Below are positions 29,970-39,577 of a stretch of 64,000 nt of DNA, one piece after another. This stretch comes from Pseudomonas sp. Fl4BN1 (GTDB lineage: Bacteria > Pseudomonadota > Gammaproteobacteria > Pseudomonadales > Pseudomonadaceae), in contig NZ_JAAARM010000001.1 of NCBI RefSeq assembly GCF_009908285.1, forward strand, positions 310,001 through 374,000, read 5' to 3'. Every line of letters starts with the position of its first letter. Position 1 is the first letter of the stretch. The notes beneath the pieces were generated by a model. That model saw nothing but the letters and a program-made list of their open reading frames with translations. It was not told the DNA's origin and ran no database searches. The translations under genes were made by a program, and so were the position numbers.

Positions 29970-31706
29970 TTACATTTGCTCCAGGACTTTGAGGCCCAGC
30001 AGTTCCAGACCTTGCTTGAGGGTACGGCGAGTCAGCTCGGTGAGGCGCAGGCGGCTGTGCATCTGCGTTGGCGTCTCGGCCGACAGGATTGGGCAGTTTT
30101 CATAGAAACTGGAGAACAGCCCGGCTACGTCGTACAGGTAGGTGCAGAGAATGTGCGGGGTGCCTTTGTCGGCCACGTTGTTGAGGATTTCGCCAAACTG
30201 CGCCAGCTTGGCCGCCAGCTCCAGTTCCTGGGGGGCGTGCAGTTCGATTTGGCCCCCCACTTCGCTAAATTCCTTGCCCAGCTTGCGGAATACCCCGGCG
30301 GCGCGAGTGTAGGCGTACAGCAGGTATGGCGCGGTGTTGCCTTCGAAGTTGAGCATCAGGTCGAAGTTGAAGCTGTAGTCACTGGCACGGTGCTTGGACA
30401 GGTCGGCGTATTTCACCGAGTCGATGCCCACCACCTTGGCAATGCTGCGCAGGTCGGCTTCCGGCAGTTGCGGGTTCTTCTCTTTCACCAGGGCGTAGGC
30501 GCGCTCTTCGGCTTCGGTCAGCAAGTCGATGAGCTTCACGGTGCCGCCGTCACGGGTCTTGAACGGACGGCCATCGGCACCGTTCATGGTGCCGAAGCCC
30601 ATGTGCTCCATCTCCATCGGATGGGTCACGAAGCCGGCCTTGTGGGCCACGGCAAACACTTGCTGGAAGTGCAGGGCCTGGCGCTGGTCGACAAAGTACA
30701 GCGCGCGATCAGCCTTGAGCTTGCCGCTGCGGTAGCGCACGGCGGCAAGGTCGGTGGTTGCATACAGATAGCCACCGTCGGCCTTGACGATGATCACCGG
30801 CAGCGGCTCGCCGTCGGCGTTCTTGAACTCGTCGAGGAACACGCACTGGGCGCCATTGCTCTCCACCAGCATGCCCTTGGCCTTGAGATCGTTGACCACG
30901 TTGATCAGGTCATCGTTGTAGGCGCTCTCGCCCATGACATCGGCCATGGTCAGCTTGACGTTGAGCAGCTCGTAGATCTTCTGGCAGTGCGACAGCGAGA
31001 TGTCCTTGAACTTGGTCCACAGCTCCAGGCAGTCCGGGTCACCGGCCTGCAGCTTGACCACCAGGCCACGGGCGCGGTCGGCAAAGGCTTCGGACTCGTC
31101 GAAGCGTTGCTTGGCGGCGCGGTAGAAGTTCTCCAGGTCCGACAGTTCGTCGCTGGTGATGGGGTTCTCTTCCAGGTACGCCATCAGCATGCCGAACTGG
31201 GTACCCCAGTCGCCAACGTGGTTCTGGCGGATCACCGTATCGCCGAGGAACTCCAGGACCCGCGCCACGCCATCACCGATGATGGTGGAGCGCAGGTGGC
31301 CGACGTGCATCTCTTTGGCCAGGTTCGGTGCCGACATGTCGATCACGGTGCGTTGGACCGGACCAGCCTTGCGCACACCCAGGTGATCGTCGCCGAGGGC
31401 GGCATCCAGGCGCGCGGCCAGGGCCTGGGTGTTCTGGAAGAAGTTGATGAAGCCTGGGCCGGCAATTTCCGCCTTGCTCAGGTTCTCGTCGGCCGGCAGC
31501 GCGGCGATGATCTTTTCCGCCAGGTCGCGGGGTTTCATGCCGGCGGGCTTGGCCAGCATCATGGCGATGTTGCTGGCGAAGTCGCCGTGGGTCTTGTCGC
31601 GGGTGTTTTCGACCTGGATCGCCGGCGTCAGGCCTTCTGGCAACACACCTTCGGTGACGAGTTGGGTGATGGCTTGCTGGATGAGCTGGCGAATGGTGTC
31701 TTTCAT
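29970..31706 (-). CDS. argS: Arginyl-tRNA synthetase
   Basis: Class I aminoacyl-tRNA synthetase charging tRNA-Arg. The chosen start [20 protein letters not shown] at 31706 gives 578 residues, the normal length; the frame stays open to 31829 but that part reads the upstream spacer. The N-terminal Add1 domain, HIGH-type motif ([13 protein letters not shown]), the region [14 protein letters not shown] in place of a classical KMSK, and the anticodon-binding C-terminus ending in LGLKVLEQM are visible. The SPOR gene follows one base after its stop. Confidence 0.98.
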   Translation of the reverse strand: MKDTIRQLIQQAITQLVTEGVLPEGLTPAIQVENTRDKTHGDFASNIAMMLAKPAGMKPRDLAEKIIAALPADENLSKAEIAGPGFINFFQNTQALAARLDAALGDDHLGVRKAGPVQRTVIDMSAPNLAKEMHVGHLRSTIIGDGVARVLEFLGDTVIRQNHVGDWGTQFGMLMAYLEENPITSDELSDLENFYRAAKQRFDESEAFADRARGLVVKLQAGDPDCLELWTKFKDISLSHCQKIYELLNVKLTMADVMGESAYNDDLINVVNDLKAKGMLVESNGAQCVFLDEFKNADGEPLPVIIVKADGGYLYATTDLAAVRYRSGKLKADRALYFVDQRQALHFQQVFAVAHKAGFVTHPMEMEHMGFGTMNGADGRPFKTRDGGTVKLIDLLTEAEERAYALVKEKNPQLPEADLRSIAKVVGIDSVKYADLSKHRASDYSFNFDLMLNFEGNTAPYLLYAYTRAAGVFRKLGKEFSEVGGQIELHAPQELELAAKLAQFGEILNNVADKGTPHILCTYLYDVAGLFSSFYENCPILSAETPTQMHSRLRLTELTRRTLKQGLELLGLKVLEQM

Positions 31707-31838
31707 GGTCTTCTCTTTCGACCGCTGGTGCGGCGGCGCTTCAGTGCGCAGGTGGAAAAACTGAGCATTATCCGTTGCTGGAACGGGCTTGCCAACTATA
31801 GAGGGCTGCTTGGGGATCGGTGGTGGCATTCGAGTGCC

Positions 31839-31903
31839 TTCGCCGGCAAGCCCGCCCCTACGGGTTTGATGCTGCCCATTGTAGGAGCGGGCTTGCCCGC
31901 GAA
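31839..31903. repeat. REP doublet (REPIN) between priA and argS
   Basis: TTCGCCGGCAAGCCCGCCCC at the left and GTAGGAGCGGGCTTGCCCGC at the right are inverted units separated by about 18 bases. The doublet ends 14 bases before the priA stop, in a 210-base gap. Confidence 0.9.
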
Positions 31904-31916
31904 AACGCGATATCGA

Positions 31917-34136
31917 TCAATACAAATCCACCGGATCCACATCCAGCGACCAGCGGACCTGGCGCCCGCTGGGCATCTGTTCCAGCACCAGCAGCCAGCT
32001 GCTGAGCAGCCGATGCAGTGGCGCCCGGGCGTTAGCCTGCAGCAGCAATTGCGCCCGATAACGTCCGGCGCGTCGTTCCATGGGAGCTGGCACCGGGCCC
32101 AATAGTTCGATGCCCCCCAGATTCTGTTCTGCTAGCAGGCGCTCGGCCTCGCTGCAGGCTTCATCGAGGAAGCCCTCGGCCTGGCCCGGCTTGTGCGCTT
32201 CGGCCCGGAGCAGGGCCAGATGAGCAAAAGGTGGCAGGCCCGCGGCGCGGCGCTCGCTCAGGGCCTGTTCGGCAAAGGCGAAGTAACCCTGTTCGGTCAA
32301 TTGCACCAGCAACGGGTGGTCGGCCAGGTGGGTCTGGATGATCACCTTGCCCGGCTCTTCTGCACGGCCTGCACGCCCGGCGACCTGGACGATCAGCTGC
32401 GCCATGCGCTCGCTGGCGCGGAAATCACCGGAGAACAGGCCGCCATCGGCGTCGAGGATCGACACCAGGGTGACCCGGGGAAAGTGGTGACCCTTGGCCA
32501 GCATCTGGGTGCCTACCAGGATGCACGGGTGGCCTTTCTGGATGGTGGCGAACAGCTGGTTCATCGCATCTTTACGTGAGGTGCTGTCGCGATCCACCCG
32601 CAGTACCGGGTAATCGGGAAACAAGATCCCCAGGCGTTCCTCTGCTCGTTCGGTGCCGGCTCCCACAGGACGCAGGTCGACCTTGCCGCATTGCGGACAG
32701 TGCCGGGGCACCCGTTCCACGTGACCGCAATGGTGGCAGCGCAACTCGTTGGAGCGCTGGTGCACGGTCATGCGGGCGTCACAGCGCTGGCATTCGGACA
32801 TCCAGCCGCAATCGTGACACAGCAGGGTCGGGGCGAAGCCGCGGCGGTTGAGGAACACCAGCACTTGTTGCCCGGCCGCCAGCGTCTGGCCGATGGCTTG
32901 TTGCATGGGGCCGGAGATGCCGCTGTCCAGGGGGCGACTCTTCACATCCAGCCTTAGGAAGCGCGGCTGCTTGGCACCGCCAGCGCGCTCATTCAGGCGC
33001 AGCAGGCCATAGCGGCCGGTGTAGGCGTTGTGCAGGCTTTCCAGGGACGGAGTGGCCGAGCCGAGGACAATCGGGATGTTTTCCTGGCGCGCGCGCACCA
33101 GGGCCAGGTCGCGCGCGTGGTAGCGCAGGCCTTCCTGCTGTTTATAGGAGCCGTCGTGTTCTTCGTCGATGATGATCAGCCCGGGGTTCTTCATTGGCGT
33201 GAACAGCGCCGAGCGGGTACCGATGATGATGTCGGCCTCGCCATCCCGGGCGGCGAGCCAGGCATCCAGGCGCTCGCGATCGTTGACCGCCGAGTGCAGT
33301 AGGGCGATGCGCGCGTTGAACCGTTGCTCGAAGCGCGCCAGGGTTTGCGGACCAAGGTTGATCTCCGGGATCAGTACCAGGGCCTGCTTGCCCGCTTCCA
33401 GGGTTTCACGGATCAGTTGCAGGTAGACCTCGGTCTTGCCGCTGCCGGTGACGCCGGCCAGGAGAAAGGCGTGATAACTGTCGAAGCCTGCGCGAATGGC
33501 TTCATAGGCGGCGCGTTGCTCGCTGTTGAGCGGCAGTTCCGGCTGGGCCAGCCAGTGTTCGTGGCGCACTCCGGGAGCGTGCTTGCGCACTTCTACCTGC
33601 ACCAGGTCCTTGGCCAGCAGCAGATCCAGGCTGTCCTTGCTCAGCATCAGCTTGCTCAGCAGCGTGTGGGGTACGCCGTGAGGATGCTGGGCCAGGGTCG
33701 CGAGGGCTTCGCGCTGCCGCGGGGCGCGGGCGATGCGCGGGTCGTCCTGCCGGGCGCCTGGAGCAATCGACCAGAAACGCTCCTGGCGAGCTTCGGCCAG
33801 TTCGCCCTGGCGCAGCAGCACCGGCAAGGCCCAGCTCAGGGTGTCCCCCAGGCTGTGCTGATAGTACTGGGCGGTCCACAGGCACAGCTTGAACAATGCC
33901 GGGGGCAGCGGCGCAGTGGGGTCCAGCAGGGCCAGTGCCGGCTTGAGTTTGTCCGCCGGGACCTCGCTGTGATCCGCCACTTCCACCAGGATGCCAATCA
34001 TTTCCCGGCGGCCGAAGGGCACTCGCAGACGCATGCCCGGATGCAGCTGGGCGCGCAGCACGCCGGCCGGAGCACGGTAGTCGAACAGGCGGCGCAGGGG
34101 CGAAGGCAGGGCGAGGCGCAGGATGGCGTCGGGCAC
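31917..34136 (-). CDS. priA: Primosomal replication restart helicase PriA
   Basis: 3'-5' DNA helicase that reloads the replisome at repaired forks. The start is placed at GTG 34136 (VPDAILRLALPSPLRRLFDY), giving 739 residues; a longer frame to 34211 adds 25 unlike the family. Domains in order: N-terminal 3'-DNA-binding domain (to ~105), helicase core with Walker A LAGVTGSGKTEVYLQ and DEEH box IIIDEEHDGSYKQ, a zinc-binding region with four Cys pairs (LLCHDCGWMSECQRC, RCHHCG, HCPQCGKVDL), and the C-terminal domain. It is divergent from rpmE. Confidence 0.97.
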   Translation of the reverse strand: MPDAILRLALPSPLRRLFDYRAPAGVLRAQLHPGMRLRVPFGRREMIGILVEVADHSEVPADKLKPALALLDPTAPLPPALFKLCLWTAQYYQHSLGDTLSWALPVLLRQGELAEARQERFWSIAPGARQDDPRIARAPRQREALATLAQHPHGVPHTLLSKLMLSKDSLDLLLAKDLVQVEVRKHAPGVRHEHWLAQPELPLNSEQRAAYEAIRAGFDSYHAFLLAGVTGSGKTEVYLQLIRETLEAGKQALVLIPEINLGPQTLARFEQRFNARIALLHSAVNDRERLDAWLAARDGEADIIIGTRSALFTPMKNPGLIIIDEEHDGSYKQQEGLRYHARDLALVRARQENIPIVLGSATPSLESLHNAYTGRYGLLRLNERAGGAKQPRFLRLDVKSRPLDSGISGPMQQAIGQTLAAGQQVLVFLNRRGFAPTLLCHDCGWMSECQRCDARMTVHQRSNELRCHHCGHVERVPRHCPQCGKVDLRPVGAGTERAEERLGILFPDYPVLRVDRDSTSRKDAMNQLFATIQKGHPCILVGTQMLAKGHHFPRVTLVSILDADGGLFSGDFRASERMAQLIVQVAGRAGRAEEPGKVIIQTHLADHPLLVQLTEQGYFAFAEQALSERRAAGLPPFAHLALLRAEAHKPGQAEGFLDEACSEAERLLAEQNLGGIELLGPVPAPMERRAGRYRAQLLLQANARAPLHRLLSSWLLVLEQMPSGRQVRWSLDVDPVDLY

Positions 34137-34219
34137 GCGGGAAAATCTCGTTGAGCGGACGGTAAATAAGCCCCGGAGCCTAACAGAGGAGCGGTGGAGT
34201 GTCCTGTACAAGCGTGCGT

Positions 34220-34240
34220 GCCTCCCGCTGATTGGGAGGC
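34220..34240. other. Hairpin in the priA-rpmE divergent region
   Basis: Perfect 7-bp stem GCCTCCC / GGGAGGC with a 7-base loop and no T run on either side, about 85 bases upstream of priA. It may be in the priA leader. The rest of this 299-base gap shows the rpmE promoter and leader only. Confidence 0.4.
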
Positions 34241-34338
34241 TGGCAGAACCAGATCCGCCAAGCGCGATTCGAAGGGTGGCAAAGCGAGGGCTGTCAAGGT
34301 TATGGGCGGTTTTTCTGATGGAATGCAGTCAGGGTCTC

Positions 34339-34366
34339 TTGCGCGATTGATGCGGTCTGGTAGAAT
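34339..34366 (+). promoter_or_regulatory. Candidate sigma-70 promoter for rpmE
   Basis: TTGCGC (34339-34344), 16-base spacer, TAGAAT (34361-34366). A transcript from here has a ~65-base leader containing the small hairpin CAACA-ATAG-TGTTG (34391-34404). Confidence 0.5.
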
Positions 34367-34435
34367 TCGCGCCCTAATTCGTGCGGTATTCAACAATAGT
34401 GTTGGGTGGCGGCACGCTAGCCTGAGGAATACACC

Positions 34436-34657
34436 ATGAAAGCCAATATCCATCCAGTATACGAAGCCATTACCGCTACTTGCAGCTGCGGTAACGTCAT
34501 CGAAACTCGCTCCACCCTGGCCAAGCCTCTGAGCCTGGACGTGTGCAACGAGTGCCACCCGTTCTACACCGGTAAGCAAAAAACTCTGGACGTTGGCGGT
34601 CGTGTCGACAAGTTCAAGTCGCGCTTCGGTGCTTTCGGCGCAACGAAAAAGGCCTAA
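34436..34657 (+). CDS. rpmE: 50S ribosomal protein L31 (zinc-type)
   Basis: Ribosomal protein L31 of 73 residues, [20 protein letters not shown]... It is the zinc-binding (C+) form: Cys16, Cys18, Cys37 and Cys40 are all present (TCSCGN and [12 protein letters not shown]). Gammaproteobacteria often encode a second, zinc-free form elsewhere under Zur control. The spacing to the next gene is very short, and the intrinsic terminator that should end this transcript lies at 34702-34731 inside the start of the downstream gene. Confidence 0.98.
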   Translation: MKANIHPVYEAITATCSCGNVIETRSTLAKPLSLDVCNECHPFYTGKQKTLDVGGRVDKFKSRFGAFGATKKA

Positions 34658-34668
34658 GGCTGATCGTT

Positions 34669-35478
34669 GTGGAAAGCCGATATCGACTTTCCTCGCTGAT
34701 GAAAAAGGCGTCCCAAGTGGGCGCCTTTTTTGTGGGCGCGATTTGGCTGACCGCCGCCCAGGCGTTTTGCCCAACACCAAAGGGGCTGATTCCTGCGACG
34801 GTACAGCGGGTAGTGGATGGCGACACGTTGCGCCTGAAGGATGGCCGCAGCGTGCGCATGATCGGTCTCAATGCGCCGGAGTTGGCCGGCAAGGGGCGTC
34901 CCGCAGAGCCCTATGCGCTGGCGGCACGGCAGCGCTTGCAACAGCTAGTGGCACAAAGTGGTGGCAGGGTTGGCTTGCTGGTGGGGCGCGAAAGGCGTGA
35001 TCGCTATGGTCGGACCCTGGCCCATGTCTATGGCGCCAGTGGCATCAACTTTGAGGCCCGACTGATCGCTGAAGGGCTCGCCTATCAGATCGCGGTAGCG
35101 CCGAACGTCGCCCAGATCGCCTGCCAACAGGCCGCTGAAAACCATGCGCGCCGTGCTGGGCTGGGGCTTTGGCGACGTTCACCTGTACTGAAAGCGGAGC
35201 AGATCCGCCGCTCGGGTTTTGCCTTGGTCGAGGGCCGTGTGAGCAAGGTGCAGCGCAATCGTGGCGGGATTTGGATCGCATTGCAGGGCAAGGTTGTATT
35301 GCATATTGCACCCAATGTCCTGGGGCGCTTCGATCGCCAGTTGCTCAAAGGTCTTTCGGGACGGCGGATCGAGGTTCGCGGCTGGGTGATGGATCGCTCG
35401 CGCGAAGACCGCTTCAAATCTGCCGGAGCACGCTGGATGTTGTCATTGAGTGATCCCTCCGCCTTCAGACTTCTCTGA
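34669..35478 (+). CDS. Secreted staphylococcal-nuclease-like protein
   Basis: Thermonuclease (SNase, TNase) family protein, presumably exported. Two starts are possible: GTG 34669, preceded by TAAGG, or ATG 34699 (MKKASQVGAFFVGAIWLTAA), which gives a compact signal peptide; both lead to cleavage after AQA. The SNase domain spans ~40-165 with VVDGDTLRL, SVRMIGLNAPEL and RDRYGRTLAHVY. Compared with staphylococcal nuclease, the D21- and R35-equivalents and E43 are present, but the D40 position is Asn (IGLNAPE). The C-terminal ~95 residues form an extra domain of unknown role. An intrinsic terminator overlaps the first signal-peptide codons. Confidence 0.85.
   Translation: MESRYRLSSLMKKASQVGAFFVGAIWLTAAQAFCPTPKGLIPATVQRVVDGDTLRLKDGRSVRMIGLNAPELAGKGRPAEPYALAARQRLQQLVAQSGGRVGLLVGRERRDRYGRTLAHVYGASGINFEARLIAEGLAYQIAVAPNVAQIACQQAAENHARRAGLGLWRRSPVLKAEQIRRSGFALVEGRVSKVQRNRGGIWIALQGKVVLHIAPNVLGRFDRQLLKGLSGRRIEVRGWVMDRSREDRFKSAGARWMLSLSDPSAFRLL
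34702..34731 (+). terminator. Intrinsic terminator of rpmE inside the next gene's start
   Basis: AAAAA, GGCGTCC, a 5-base loop, GGGCGCC, T6. Seven stem pairs (one G-U) are extended by A-U pairs. It lies 45 bases after the rpmE stop and covers codons 2-11 of the nuclease gene counted from ATG 34699. Confidence 0.8.
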
Positions 35479-35665
35479 TAAAGAAAAATTGTAGACATTT
35501 TTTAATCAGATTGTGAACAGTTGAAAGCCTTGTATCCCGCGGCTCTTGGCCCAAAGTCGTACGCTACAGGCCTTGACAGGGGTGACTGGCCAGTCTTGTG
35601 GGGACTATGCGACACGCGTATCCTCGGCGGTCCGTCTGTCCAACAGCAAAAAGCGGAATGCCCAC

Positions 35666-36934
35666 ATGTCTGATTTGAAAACTGCCGCTCTCGAATATCA
35701 TGCCCATCCTCGTCCAGGAAAGCTGAGTGTCGAGCTCACCAAGGCCACTGCTACCGCTCGTGATCTGGCGTTGGCCTACAGCCCCGGCGTAGCCGAACCG
35801 GTACGCGAAATCGCTCGCGATCCGGAACTGGCCTACAAGTACACCGGCAAAGGCAACCTGGTTGCCGTCATTTCCGATGGCACCGCGATTCTCGGTCTGG
35901 GTAACCTCGGTCCGTTGGCCTCCAAGCCAGTGATGGAAGGCAAAGGCGTACTGTTCAAGCGTTTCGCCGGGATCGATGTATTCGACATCGAAGTCGATTC
36001 CGAAAGCCCGCAGGCCTTCATCGACACCGTCAAGCGCATCTCCATCACCTTCGGCGGTATCAACCTCGAAGACATCAAGGCACCTGAGTGCTTCGAGATC
36101 GAGCGCGCGCTGATCGAGCAGTGTGACATCCCGGTATTCCACGATGACCAGCACGGTACTGCGATCGTGACCGCAGCCGGCATGATCAACGCCCTGGAAA
36201 TCGCTGGCAAAACCCTGGCCGATGCCAAGATCGTCTGCCTGGGTGCCGGTGCTGCTGCCATCTCCTGCATGAAGTTGCTGGTGAGCATGGGTGCGCAGAT
36301 CGAGAACATCTTCATGGTTGACCGTACCGGTGTGATCCACTCCGGCCGTGATGACCTGAACCAGTACAAGGCAGTGTTTGCCCACACCACCGACAAGCGC
36401 ACCCTGGGCGACGCCCTGCAAGGTGCTGACGTGTTCGTCGGTCTGTCCGGTCCGAACCTGCTGAGCGCTGAAGGCCTGAAGTCGATGGCGCCGAACCCGA
36501 TCGTGTTCGCCTGCTCGAACCCTGATCCGGAAATCGCTCCAGAGCTGGCTCACGCCACCCGTGACGACGTGATCATGGCCACCGGTCGTTCGGACTACCC
36601 GAACCAGGTGAACAACGTGCTGGGCTTCCCATTCATCTTCCGTGGAGCCCTGGACGTACGTGCCAAGCGCATCAACGAAGAAATGAAGATCGCCGCGGCC
36701 AACGCCCTGCGTGAATTGGCCAAGCTGCCAGTGCCACAGGAAGTGTGCGATGCCTACGGCGGCATCAAGCTGGAATTCGGCCGTGAGTACATCATTCCGA
36801 AGCCAATGGATGCTCGCCTGATCACCGTGATCTCCGATGCAGTGGCCAAGGCCGCTCTCGAGACTGGCGTGGCAACCCTGCCGTATCCGAAGAACTACCC
36901 GCTGAAAAGCGTGGATGACGTGTTCAACGGTTAA
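35666..36934 (+). CDS. maeB: Malic enzyme (short, NADP-type MaeB-like)
   Basis: Oxidatively decarboxylates malate to pyruvate in the cytoplasm, supplying NAD(P)H and pyruvate. From MSDLKTAALEYHAHPRPGKL at 35666 it has 422 residues, i.e. the malic domain and NAD(P) domain only, without the C-terminal phosphotransacetylase-like domain of enterobacterial MaeB. Visible are LALAYSPGVAEPVREI, the metal-site ECFEIER and VFHDDQHGTAIV, and the dinucleotide fold CLGAGAAAISCMKLL. Cofactor preference cannot be fixed from sequence. The frame open from 35546 was not used. A strong terminator follows. Confidence 0.95.
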   Translation: MSDLKTAALEYHAHPRPGKLSVELTKATATARDLALAYSPGVAEPVREIARDPELAYKYTGKGNLVAVISDGTAILGLGNLGPLASKPVMEGKGVLFKRFAGIDVFDIEVDSESPQAFIDTVKRISITFGGINLEDIKAPECFEIERALIEQCDIPVFHDDQHGTAIVTAAGMINALEIAGKTLADAKIVCLGAGAAAISCMKLLVSMGAQIENIFMVDRTGVIHSGRDDLNQYKAVFAHTTDKRTLGDALQGADVFVGLSGPNLLSAEGLKSMAPNPIVFACSNPDPEIAPELAHATRDDVIMATGRSDYPNQVNNVLGFPFIFRGALDVRAKRINEEMKIAAANALRELAKLPVPQEVCDAYGGIKLEFGREYIIPKPMDARLITVISDAVAKAALETGVATLPYPKNYPLKSVDDVFNG

Positions 36935-36946
36935 TCGCAGACCCAT

Positions 36947-36977
36947 AAAAAACCCGGCCTTGGTGCCGGGTTTTTTT
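36947..36977. terminator. Bidirectional terminator between maeB and ponA
   Basis: A6, stem CCCGGC / GCCGGG, 6-base loop, T7. With A's and T's on both sides it can serve convergent maeB and ponA. Confidence 0.92.
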
Positions 36978-37039
36978 ATGCAGAATTTTCAAGCGGCAAG
37001 AGCGCGCGGTGTCGCTCGTTCTTGCCGCCTGAGGTTGAT

Positions 37040-39475
37040 CTAGAACAGATCGATCGGTGCCGCTTCGTCCGCTGGCAGAGGGCTGCCCGGGGCCGCGCCA
37101 TTGCCCAGTTCGTTGACCGACGGTGGGCTGTCTTCGCTTTTGAACAGTTCGAAGTAGGCATTGGGCGTGCCCGGAGTAGCGGCGCGGCCACTGACCGGGT
37201 CGACCCGCAGGCTGAGGATGCCTTCCGGTTCGGGCTGGGTATGCGGCGGCTTGCCCTTGAGGGCGGCACCCATGAAGTTCATCCAGATCGGTAGCGCCAC
37301 AGTGCCGCCGTATTCACGACGCCCCAGGCTTTCCGGTTGGTCGAAGCCGGTCCACACCGTGGTCACGTAGTCGGCGTTGTAGCCGGAGAACCAGGCATCC
37401 TTGGAATCGTTGGTGGTACCGGTCTTGCCGGCCAGGTCCGAGCGGCCAAGGGCCAGTGCGCGGCGCCCGGTCCCCAGCTTGATCACGTCCTCGAGCATGC
37501 TGTTGAGGATGTAGGAGGTGCGTCCGTCAATGATCCGCTCGGCCACTGCTGGAGTCTGCACCGGCGCTTGTGCTGGATTCTCGCCAGCGACTGTGTTGAC
37601 CGTGAAGTTGTGCTCCGGGGCCGCGATGCCACTGCTGGCGGTATCACCGGTGGGGACGCTGGGCGGGTTGGCGCTGAACAACATCTCGCCGTTGCGGCTT
37701 TCGATCTTGTCGATGATGTACGGGCTGATCTTGTAGCCGCCGTTGGCAAAAGTGCTCCAGCCAGTGGCGATTTCCATGGGCGTCAGGGTCGCGGTGCCCA
37801 GGGCCAGGGACAGGTTGCGCGGCAGGTCCTGCTTGTTGAAGCCGAACTTGCTGATGTAGTCGATGGTGCGGTCCACGCCCATGCTTTGCAGGAGGCGGAT
37901 CGACACCAGGTTGCGCGACTTGTACAGCGCTTCGCGCATACGGATCGGACCGAGGAAGGTGTTGGTGTCGTTTTTCGGACGCCAGACCTTGTCCAGGTAT
38001 TCGTCGACGAACACGATCGGTGCATCGTTCACCAGGCTGGCTGGGGTGTAGCCGTTGTCCAGGGCGGCGCTATAGATGAACGGCTTGAAGCTCGAGCCGG
38101 GCTGGCGCTTGGCCTGCATCGCCCGGTTGTAGTTGCTCTGCTCGAAGGCAAAGCCGCCCACCAGGGCGCGGATGGCCCCATTCTGCGGATCCAGGGTCAC
38201 CAGGGCGCCTTGAGCCACCGGGATCTGACTGAACTTCAGCGAGTTGTCCGCCTGGCGCTGCACGCGAATCAGGTCGCCGACCTGGGCTACGTCCGCTGGT
38301 TGGCGAGGGACCGGCCCCATGCTGTTGGTGTTGAGGAACGGCCGGGCCCATTTCATGGTGTCCCAGGCCACATGCTCTTCGCCGTTGCGGGTCAGCACCT
38401 GGACGCCATTCTTCTCGACCTGGGTGACGATCGCCGGTTCCAGGCCGCTGATAGTGCGCTGCTTGGTCAGCTCGGTGGTCCAGGCTGCCTGGGTCTTGCC
38501 TGGCAGGCGGGATTCCGGACCGCGATAGCCGTGGCGCTGGTCATAGGTCATCAAGCCTTCGTGGACCGCGGTATTGGCCATCTCCTGCAGGTCGCTGGGC
38601 ACCGTGGTGGTGACTCGGAAACCTTCGGTATAGGCGTCGCTGCCATAGCGACCGACCATCTCGGCGCGGGCCATTTCGGCGACATACGGCGCATTCACTT
38701 CCGGGGTCGGTACGTGATAGCTGGCATTCAGCGGCTCGTTGAGCGCCTCGGTGTAGGCTGCCTCGGTGATCTTGCCGAGCTTGTACATGCGGCCGAGGAT
38801 CCAGTCGCGACGTTCCTTGCTGCGCGCCGGGTTGGCCAGCGGGTTGAAGCGCGAAGGCGCCTTGGGCAGGCCGGCGATCATCGCCATCTGGGCCAGGCTC
38901 GCGTCACGAATGGACTTGCCGTAATACACCTGGGACGCTGCCTCGATACCGTAGGCGCGGTTACCCAGGTAGATCTTGTTGACGTACAGCTCGAGGATCT
39001 CGTCCTTGGTCAATTGCCGTTCGATCTGCAGGGCCAGGAGAATTTCGGTGGTCTTGCGCGAGAAGCTGCGTTCGCTGCTGAGGAAGAAGTTCTTCGCCAC
39101 CTGCATGGTGATGGTGCTACCGCCCGACTGGATGTGTCCGCTCTTGACCAGCTGGGTCGCAGCGCGCATCAGGCTGCTGGGGTCAACCCCGTAATGGTTA
39201 GCGAAGTTGTCGTCTTCAGCACTTAGTAACGCATTGATGAAGTTGGGTGGAATGTCGGCGAAACGTATGGGGGTACGGCGCATTTCGCCAAATTCTGCGA
39301 TCAACTTGCCGTCGCTGCTGTACACCCGCAGGGGAATCTGCAACTGGATGCTTCTCAGGGCCTCAACCGACGGCAGGCCGGGACTAAGATAGAGATACGC
39401 ACCGGAAAGGGCGAGGAGCAGCCCGCAGAACACCGCGACGATGGACCACCCGAAAAACTTCAGCAGACGAATCAA
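37040..39475 (-). CDS. ponA: Penicillin-binding protein 1A
   Basis: Bifunctional class A PBP (mrcA) that polymerises and cross-links peptidoglycan. The 811-residue protein has an N-terminal membrane anchor (~8-30), the GT51 glycosyltransferase domain with catalytic Glu87 (SAEDDNFANHYG) and ATQLVKSGHIQSGGSTITMQ, an OB-like insert, and the transpeptidase with SxxK (GSSFKPFIY, near residue 460), SxN (YKSRNLVSI) and KTGTT (LAGKTGTTNDSKDAWFSGY). It is divergent from pilM, a very stable arrangement in pseudomonads. Confidence 0.98.
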   Translation of the reverse strand: MIRLLKFFGWSIVAVFCGLLLALSGAYLYLSPGLPSVEALRSIQLQIPLRVYSSDGKLIAEFGEMRRTPIRFADIPPNFINALLSAEDDNFANHYGVDPSSLMRAATQLVKSGHIQSGGSTITMQVAKNFFLSSERSFSRKTTEILLALQIERQLTKDEILELYVNKIYLGNRAYGIEAASQVYYGKSIRDASLAQMAMIAGLPKAPSRFNPLANPARSKERRDWILGRMYKLGKITEAAYTEALNEPLNASYHVPTPEVNAPYVAEMARAEMVGRYGSDAYTEGFRVTTTVPSDLQEMANTAVHEGLMTYDQRHGYRGPESRLPGKTQAAWTTELTKQRTISGLEPAIVTQVEKNGVQVLTRNGEEHVAWDTMKWARPFLNTNSMGPVPRQPADVAQVGDLIRVQRQADNSLKFSQIPVAQGALVTLDPQNGAIRALVGGFAFEQSNYNRAMQAKRQPGSSFKPFIYSAALDNGYTPASLVNDAPIVFVDEYLDKVWRPKNDTNTFLGPIRMREALYKSRNLVSIRLLQSMGVDRTIDYISKFGFNKQDLPRNLSLALGTATLTPMEIATGWSTFANGGYKISPYIIDKIESRNGEMLFSANPPSVPTGDTASSGIAAPEHNFTVNTVAGENPAQAPVQTPAVAERIIDGRTSYILNSMLEDVIKLGTGRRALALGRSDLAGKTGTTNDSKDAWFSGYNADYVTTVWTGFDQPESLGRREYGGTVALPIWMNFMGAALKGKPPHTQPEPEGILSLRVDPVSGRAATPGTPNAYFELFKSEDSPPSVNELGNGAAPGSPLPADEAAPIDLF

Positions 39476-39577
39476 GGCTTTTGGATTTCCAGAGAAAGGA
39501 ATGAATTAGGCGTCAGGGCATTGACGGCAATCAGGGGCCGACCCACGCAGCAGGTAAAAGCGGAAAAAACGCTGGGC

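Noticed and set aside
29940..32105. 721-residue plus-strand frame opposite argS and the REP region
   Set aside because: Runs antisense through argS and across the REP doublet; composition is that of a shadow frame.
34220..34240. GCCTCCC/GGGAGGC hairpin considered as a terminator
   Set aside because: No T run on either strand and no gene ending there; listed only as a hairpin.
35573..35578. Consensus TTGACA upstream of maeB
   Set aside because: No acceptable -10 box at 16-18 bases downstream, so no promoter was called.
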